A DNA stretch of 63,792 nt from Candidatus Sulfotelmatobacter sp. (GTDB taxonomy: Bacteria; Acidobacteriota; Terriglobia; Terriglobales; Acidobacteriaceae), in assembly GCA_030041215.1 (NCBI GenBank), contig JASHOH010000133.1, positions 1 through 63,792 of the forward strand, written 5' to 3'. The position numbers were made by a program, and so were the translations under genes. The notes beneath the pieces were generated by a model. That model did not search any database. It was given only the letters and a program-made list of their open reading frames with translations, and was not told the origin of the DNA. This document shows positions 60,737 to 63,792 of this stretch, piece by piece. How positions within the stretch are numbered: the stretch's first letter is position 1; the number at the start of each line of letters is the position of its first letter.

Positions 60737-62173
60737 ATGAAGTGGAAACTCAGTATCGTGGTAGGAGTAGTTCTTCTGGCTTTCGAGGCGATGGCCCAAG
60801 ATGTGACCCGCGTGCCAGGCGGGGCGCACATGAACGGGACGGCGCCGCAAGCCGCTTCGCAAGGCGAACACCGCCAGATCATATTGCCCGAGAGCAGCAT
60901 TCAGCGTCCTGAAGATGCCGGCGTGCGCATGCACACCAACATCGCGTTCTACAGCCCTGACGGCAGCGGCAAGCCAGTGCACCTGTCGTCGCCGGCAGAC
61001 ATCAAAAACTTCGCCCCGCTTGCAACCGACGAGGAAGAGGAGACTCCCCAGTCGCTGGGCTGCATCTACCTCAGCTCTCCGAAGAGCACGGGCTGCATAC
61101 CAACCTACGGAAAAGGAGGACCCAGCAAGGGCGGATCGGGAGCGATCGCTCTGGTCGACGTTGGCATTGACCCCACCGCGGCCGCCGATCTTGCGTTCTA
61201 CAGCAAATATTGGGGCCTGGCAAAGCCCAAGTTCACCGCGATTGAAATGACCAACTCTTGCTCTGCTCCGCCCTTGTGCTCGGCTTATGGGTGGTGTTCA
61301 GAAACCACTCTGGATATCGAGGCGGCGCACATTTACGCTCCCGATGCAGCGATCATCCTGGTCGAGGCGTGCTCCAATTCCACCGGGGACCTGCTCGCTG
61401 CCGAGGCAGAGGCCTTCGACTACATCGCCGACAATTACGGTTGGGGTGAGACCTCGAACAGTTGGGGTGGGGGAGAATTCTCAGGCGAAAACGACTACGA
61501 TTACTATTTCTTCACCGCTGGCGAGGGCCTGGATGGCTATGGAATCACAGCCTTTGCATCGGCCGGTGATAGCGGTTGCGGAGCTGCATGGCCGAGTTCG
61601 AATCCGTGGCTGACTTCGGCGGGCGGCACCTCGATCTACCGAAACACCTCTAACCAATCCTTCGCTTCCGAAGGTTGCTGGGAATACTCGGGCGGCGGCG
61701 AGAGCGGACAGGAGGCTATGTCAGACGCGCTCGACTATCAGTACCCGATGTGTGGCAATTACAGTGGCGCGTGCCCAGTCAATTCGTCAAATGCGTCCTA
61801 CCGCTTAACGCCGGATATGTCGTTCAATGCCGACCCGTACTCCGGCCTTGCCCTTTACAGCTCATACGCTTTCGGCGGCTGGTCTTGCTGCTGGGGCGGC
61901 ACCAGCGAAGCTTCTCCGTCGCTGGCTGCCATCTCCAACCGCGCCAACAACCAGCTGTCGAGCTGCTGGTACAATCCCTGGAACGGCTGGTGCTTCTACA
62001 CCAACGCAGAAAACAACCTGCTGTACTCGCAGCTTCCCACGGCGTCGATGTACTATGCGAACTTCTACGACATCACGCCGTCGACTGGCCCCAACACTAA
62101 CGGCTGCACGGTTGCGAGCCATTGGGACTTCTGCACCGGCGTGGGCAGCCCGCGCGGAACGAATGGAAAGTAA
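60737..62173 (+). CDS. Secreted sedolisin-like (S53) peptidase, short prosegment
   Basis: A 478-residue exported serine-carboxyl peptidase. AAGGAG precedes the ATG, and the signal peptide is MKWKLSIVVGVVLLAFEAMAQ. S53 residues are visible: Glu189 and Asp193 in ETTLDIEAAH, Asp278 in ASAGDSGC, and the nucleophile Ser390 in GGTSEASPSLAA. The C-terminal DFCTGVGSPRG matches the calcium site. It lacks the roughly 190-residue prodomain of kumamolisins, having only about 95 residues before the catalytic core. It is unusually Cys-rich, which suggests disulfides. It probably digests proteins outside the cell at low pH. Confidence 0.85.
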   Translation: MKWKLSIVVGVVLLAFEAMAQDVTRVPGGAHMNGTAPQAASQGEHRQIILPESSIQRPEDAGVRMHTNIAFYSPDGSGKPVHLSSPADIKNFAPLATDEEEETPQSLGCIYLSSPKSTGCIPTYGKGGPSKGGSGAIALVDVGIDPTAAADLAFYSKYWGLAKPKFTAIEMTNSCSAPPLCSAYGWCSETTLDIEAAHIYAPDAAIILVEACSNSTGDLLAAEAEAFDYIADNYGWGETSNSWGGGEFSGENDYDYYFFTAGEGLDGYGITAFASAGDSGCGAAWPSSNPWLTSAGGTSIYRNTSNQSFASEGCWEYSGGGESGQEAMSDALDYQYPMCGNYSGACPVNSSNASYRLTPDMSFNADPYSGLALYSSYAFGGWSCCWGGTSEASPSLAAISNRANNQLSSCWYNPWNGWCFYTNAENNLLYSQLPTASMYYANFYDITPSTGPNTNGCTVASHWDFCTGVGSPRGTNGK

Positions 62174-62201
62174 TTCTCTTCGCGGTTTCGACTGCAAAGC
62201 T

Positions 62202-62235
62202 CAAAGGCCCCGGTTTACCGGGGCCTTTTCTTTTG
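62202..62235 (+). terminator. Rho-independent terminator after the S53 peptidase
   Basis: AAAGGCCCCGG and CCGGGGCCTTT pair around TTTA, followed by TCTTTTG. It begins 29 bases past the stop codon. Confidence 0.93.
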
Positions 62236-62321
62236 TGTCTCTTTGATGGTTTTCATCGAGACGTATCCCGGCAACGATGTCATCCCGCATTTTCAACTTC
62301 AATTGTTATCTTTCACCACCC

Positions 62322-62366
62322 GATGTGATCCCGAACAAGAGCTGCGCTCTTGTTCGGGATCACATC
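62322..62366. repeat. Perfect 21-base inverted repeat with TGC loop
   Basis: The arm GATGTGATCCCGAACAAGAG plus C pairs with its exact complement across a 3-base TGC loop, with no mismatch. It contains the ATCCCGAAC core of the dispersed family and may be a recent insertion or a bidirectional terminator. Confidence 0.92.
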
Positions 62367-62501
62367 ACTAGGATTGGGGGAGTGCTCGGCTGCGACACAA
62401 ACGCTTCTGGCTGGCGAACGTCTCTCTCGCGGCTGCCGCCGCGTGCGGGATGACATCGCTACAGTGTTATGCGAGATGACAGATGGAGTCGCAGCGAGCT
62501 G

Positions 62502-63239
62502 CTACTCCACGTGCTCAACCACTTTGTAGGTTTTTTCGATTGGCATGCAATTGTCCGGCGGCGTCAGCAGCGCGGGATCTACTTTTTCGAACTTAATATC
62601 GCCGTACAACGCAGCGATCCTTATGGGCTTGGCGTTCGGCTCGGCATTTGCTGGCGGGTCGATGTCCGAAACGATCTTGATCGGCACTCCTTGAAAATCG
62701 TCGGCTTCCCAAACTTTCGATCTCATGACTTTGCCATCTGCTCGAGTGACGACGACATCTTCAACTTTGGTTTTGTGACCATCCACAATATCCGTTCCTG
62801 CCGGCGTCCGCTCCACCTTGGCGCCCTGCAACATCTCGAACGGACTTACCATAAACCCGTGCTGGTCTCTCCGCATGACGAAACACGATGAGGTTTTATC
62901 GGGAAACGTCGCCATCTTATAGACTTTTCCGGTCGAGGTTATGAACAGATTGACGACCTTCGGCGATACATCCACTCGCACGGTCGATCCGGAAGAATAA
63001 ACCTTCGCCAGCAATGGTCTGGGGCCGCGGGTGGCGATCTTTTGAATAGCGGTGAAATCGGGAAAACTAAAAGGCGCCGTGGATCTCTGCACCGGCGCGG
63101 AATCGGCAGCCTTTGCCGGTTCCTGTGCGGCCGAACTATCAGCGGCCTTTGCGGCCTCCTGGGCAGCAACCACACTGACACACGCTGTCAGCGCAAAAAT
63201 CAGGCCGGCAGCGCAGCGAATGAGTTTCAATAGCCTCAA
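62502..63239 (-). CDS. Secreted protein of unknown function (LolA/LppX-like pattern)
   Basis: A 245-residue exported protein. The signal peptide (MRLLKLIRCAAGLIFALTACVSVVAA) is followed by two copies of an Ala/Asp/Ser-rich motif (QEAAKAADSSA and QEPAKAADSAP). The rest is beta-rich: KVYSSGSTVRVDVSPKVVNLFITSTGKVYKM and VDGHKTKVEDVVVTRADGKVMRSKVWEADDFQGVPIKI. This resembles periplasmic lipoprotein-carrier-like or DUF4412-type proteins that report on bound ligand. No enzyme motif is visible. It is monocistronic. Confidence 0.72.
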   Translation of the reverse strand: MRLLKLIRCAAGLIFALTACVSVVAAQEAAKAADSSAAQEPAKAADSAPVQRSTAPFSFPDFTAIQKIATRGPRPLLAKVYSSGSTVRVDVSPKVVNLFITSTGKVYKMATFPDKTSSCFVMRRDQHGFMVSPFEMLQGAKVERTPAGTDIVDGHKTKVEDVVVTRADGKVMRSKVWEADDFQGVPIKIVSDIDPPANAEPNAKPIRIAALYGDIKFEKVDPALLTPPDNCMPIEKTYKVVEHVE

Positions 63240-63612
63240 ATCAAGCTCCTTTCAACTTAACGATCTCACTTCAAACTTTAGCAATGTCATCCCGAACGCG
63301 GCGAAAAGCCGCGAGAGGGACCCCCATGTCAGGCGGCAGCTTATAATGCCGCAACAAGGATTGCATAAGCGCATGCGTCCACGGCGAACTCACCAGACGA
63401 CCATGGTCGAGTGGACGGTCTCCCGGTCACGCGCTGACATTGGAACACACCTGCCCACCGTTTTCCAGAGCACCGGCTCCCTGCCCAGGCATAGCGCGCT
63501 CGTTCCGGTAATGGTGCAGCTGCAAAATGCACCACCGACCGGCTTTATTTCTTGTGTTGGTAGCAAATTAAAATGTCCGGTTTTCGTAGCAAGTGAAATG
63601 TCCGGTTTTAGG
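63240..63612. other. Intergenic region and IS end
   Basis: 373 bases before the transposase stop codon. A GTCATCCCGAACGCGGCG/CGCCGCGAGAGGGACC-type repeat is at 63285-63323. Sequence from 63326 to 63558 has no recognisable gene. The final 50 bases are the IS terminal repeats (63560-63609). Confidence 0.5.
63560..63609. repeat. Terminal direct repeats of the IS element
   Basis: GTAGCAAATTAAAATGTCCG and GTAGCAAGTGAAATGTCCGG each run into TTTT and are repeated in tandem. They lie just beyond the transposase stop codon, as is usual for terminal binding sites of this IS group. Confidence 0.7.
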
Positions 63613-63792
63613 TTAATCGCCAGCAGCCCCACGCGCGCTGATTTTTTCCTTCTCCAACGACACTCCTTCCGCACTATAGTGCCCGAGACGCTGGGGACCA
63701 TGAGTAATCGTGAAGGTTCCGTCCAGATGTTGATGCACGGTGACCGTGCACCCGGCCAGCGTGGCGCGCCAGCGGACCGGTTCAATCTGCAG
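63613..63792 (-). mobile_element. 3' end of an IS transposase (ISNCY/IS481-like), cut by the window edge
   Basis: The minus-strand frame entering from the right edge reads LQIEPVRWRATLAGCTVTVH and onwards to FTITHGPQRLGHYSAEGVSL, and stops with TAA at 63613-63615. This is the C-terminal segment of DDE integrase-type transposases of the ISNCY/IS481 kind. Only about 59 residues are in the window, so catalytic residues are not visible. The start and other end lie outside. Confidence 0.7.

Larger units (their letters stand above)
62174..62501. other. Intergenic region with a perfect 45-base palindrome
   Basis: 328 bases between convergent genes. They contain the terminator at 62202-62235, GTCATCCCG-family repeats at 62279 and 62455, and a perfect inverted repeat at 62322-62366. 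No gene is supported. Confidence 0.6.

Noticed and set aside
60447-60740. 97-residue frame with a hydrophobic N-terminus upstream of the S53 peptidase
   Set aside because: It begins with TTG, has no ribosome site, shows no recognisable family and overlaps the peptidase start.
1-63792. CRISPR array, tRNA or rRNA genes
   Set aside because: No regularly spaced repeats with unique spacers and no convincing tRNA arms or rRNA segments were seen. The tandem REP units are too few and have conserved interiors.

Overview
The window looks like chromosomal DNA of an Acidobacteriota (Terriglobia-type) soil bacterium. That is an inference from gene content: two very large Oar-like TonB-dependent receptors with N-terminal carboxypeptidase-regulatory folds, a complete Tol-Pal envelope operon, proline-rich TonB proteins, many PD40/TolB-like and M48 proteins, a moderately GC-rich base composition, and intergenic spaces packed with dispersed palindromic repeats. 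No rRNA, tRNA or CRISPR array was seen.

Layout. 1-330: 3' end of a group II intron (domain V at 48-81) and a hairpin. 0.33-7.9 kb: M48 peptidase and TonB (minus), then TonB-dependent receptor 1, flanked on both sides by direct copies of a composite repeat. 7.9-11.8 kb: APC permease and SSS symporter (minus), divergent from a BadF/NAG-kinase-type sugar kinase. 11.9-14.9 kb: a minus-strand run of small housekeeping genes (NUDIX, GAF/fRMsr-like, BtuF-like, IscU-like, HAD). 15.0-18.7 kb: CDF transporter, OsmC, EamA transporter and a small PstS-like protein. 18.7-22.4 kb: ribF, MBL hydrolase, DUF1844 protein and ygfZ in one minus-strand run. 22.6-28.7 kb: ferredoxin, then tolQ-tolR-tolA-tolB-pal-ybgF and a 68-residue gene. 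29.0-36.2 kb: PRC-barrel protein, recN, M48 peptidase, citrate synthase and an Nramp-like transporter. 36.3-40.3 kb: a frameshifted SDR gene, a PD40 protein and uvrC. 40.5-45.5 kb: VapBC, an OmpA-type lipoprotein, a TPR protein, TetR, a lipoprotein and DinB. 45.7-50.8 kb: pdxS and pdxT, separated by an accessory island holding a zinc-ribbon/HEPN-like protein, a secreted unknown, a REP array with its RAYT transposase, an IPT/TIG lipoprotein and an EthD protein. 50.8-53.3 kb: ArsR regulator, a small secreted protein and three tandem AHSA1/SRPBCC genes, the third interrupted by TAG. 53.6-59.8 kb: TonB-dependent receptor 2, a small secreted protein, miaB and a bifunctional nuclease. 59.8-63.8 kb: a decayed VapC remnant, a sedolisin-like secreted peptidase, a secreted unknown and the 3' end of an IS transposase cut by the window edge.

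The most notable signal is the repeat ecology. Several families of short palindromic elements fill the intergenic regions. One family member appears to have inserted in frame inside miaB, and a member of a second hairpin family sits in frame inside recN, resembling Rickettsia palindromic elements that become part of proteins. A separate REP family has its likely mobilising RAYT next to it. Other points of interest are the HEPN-like gene splitting pdxS from pdxT, the ArsR/SRPBCC array with a clear palindromic operator, and an Nramp relative lacking the canonical metal-binding motifs.
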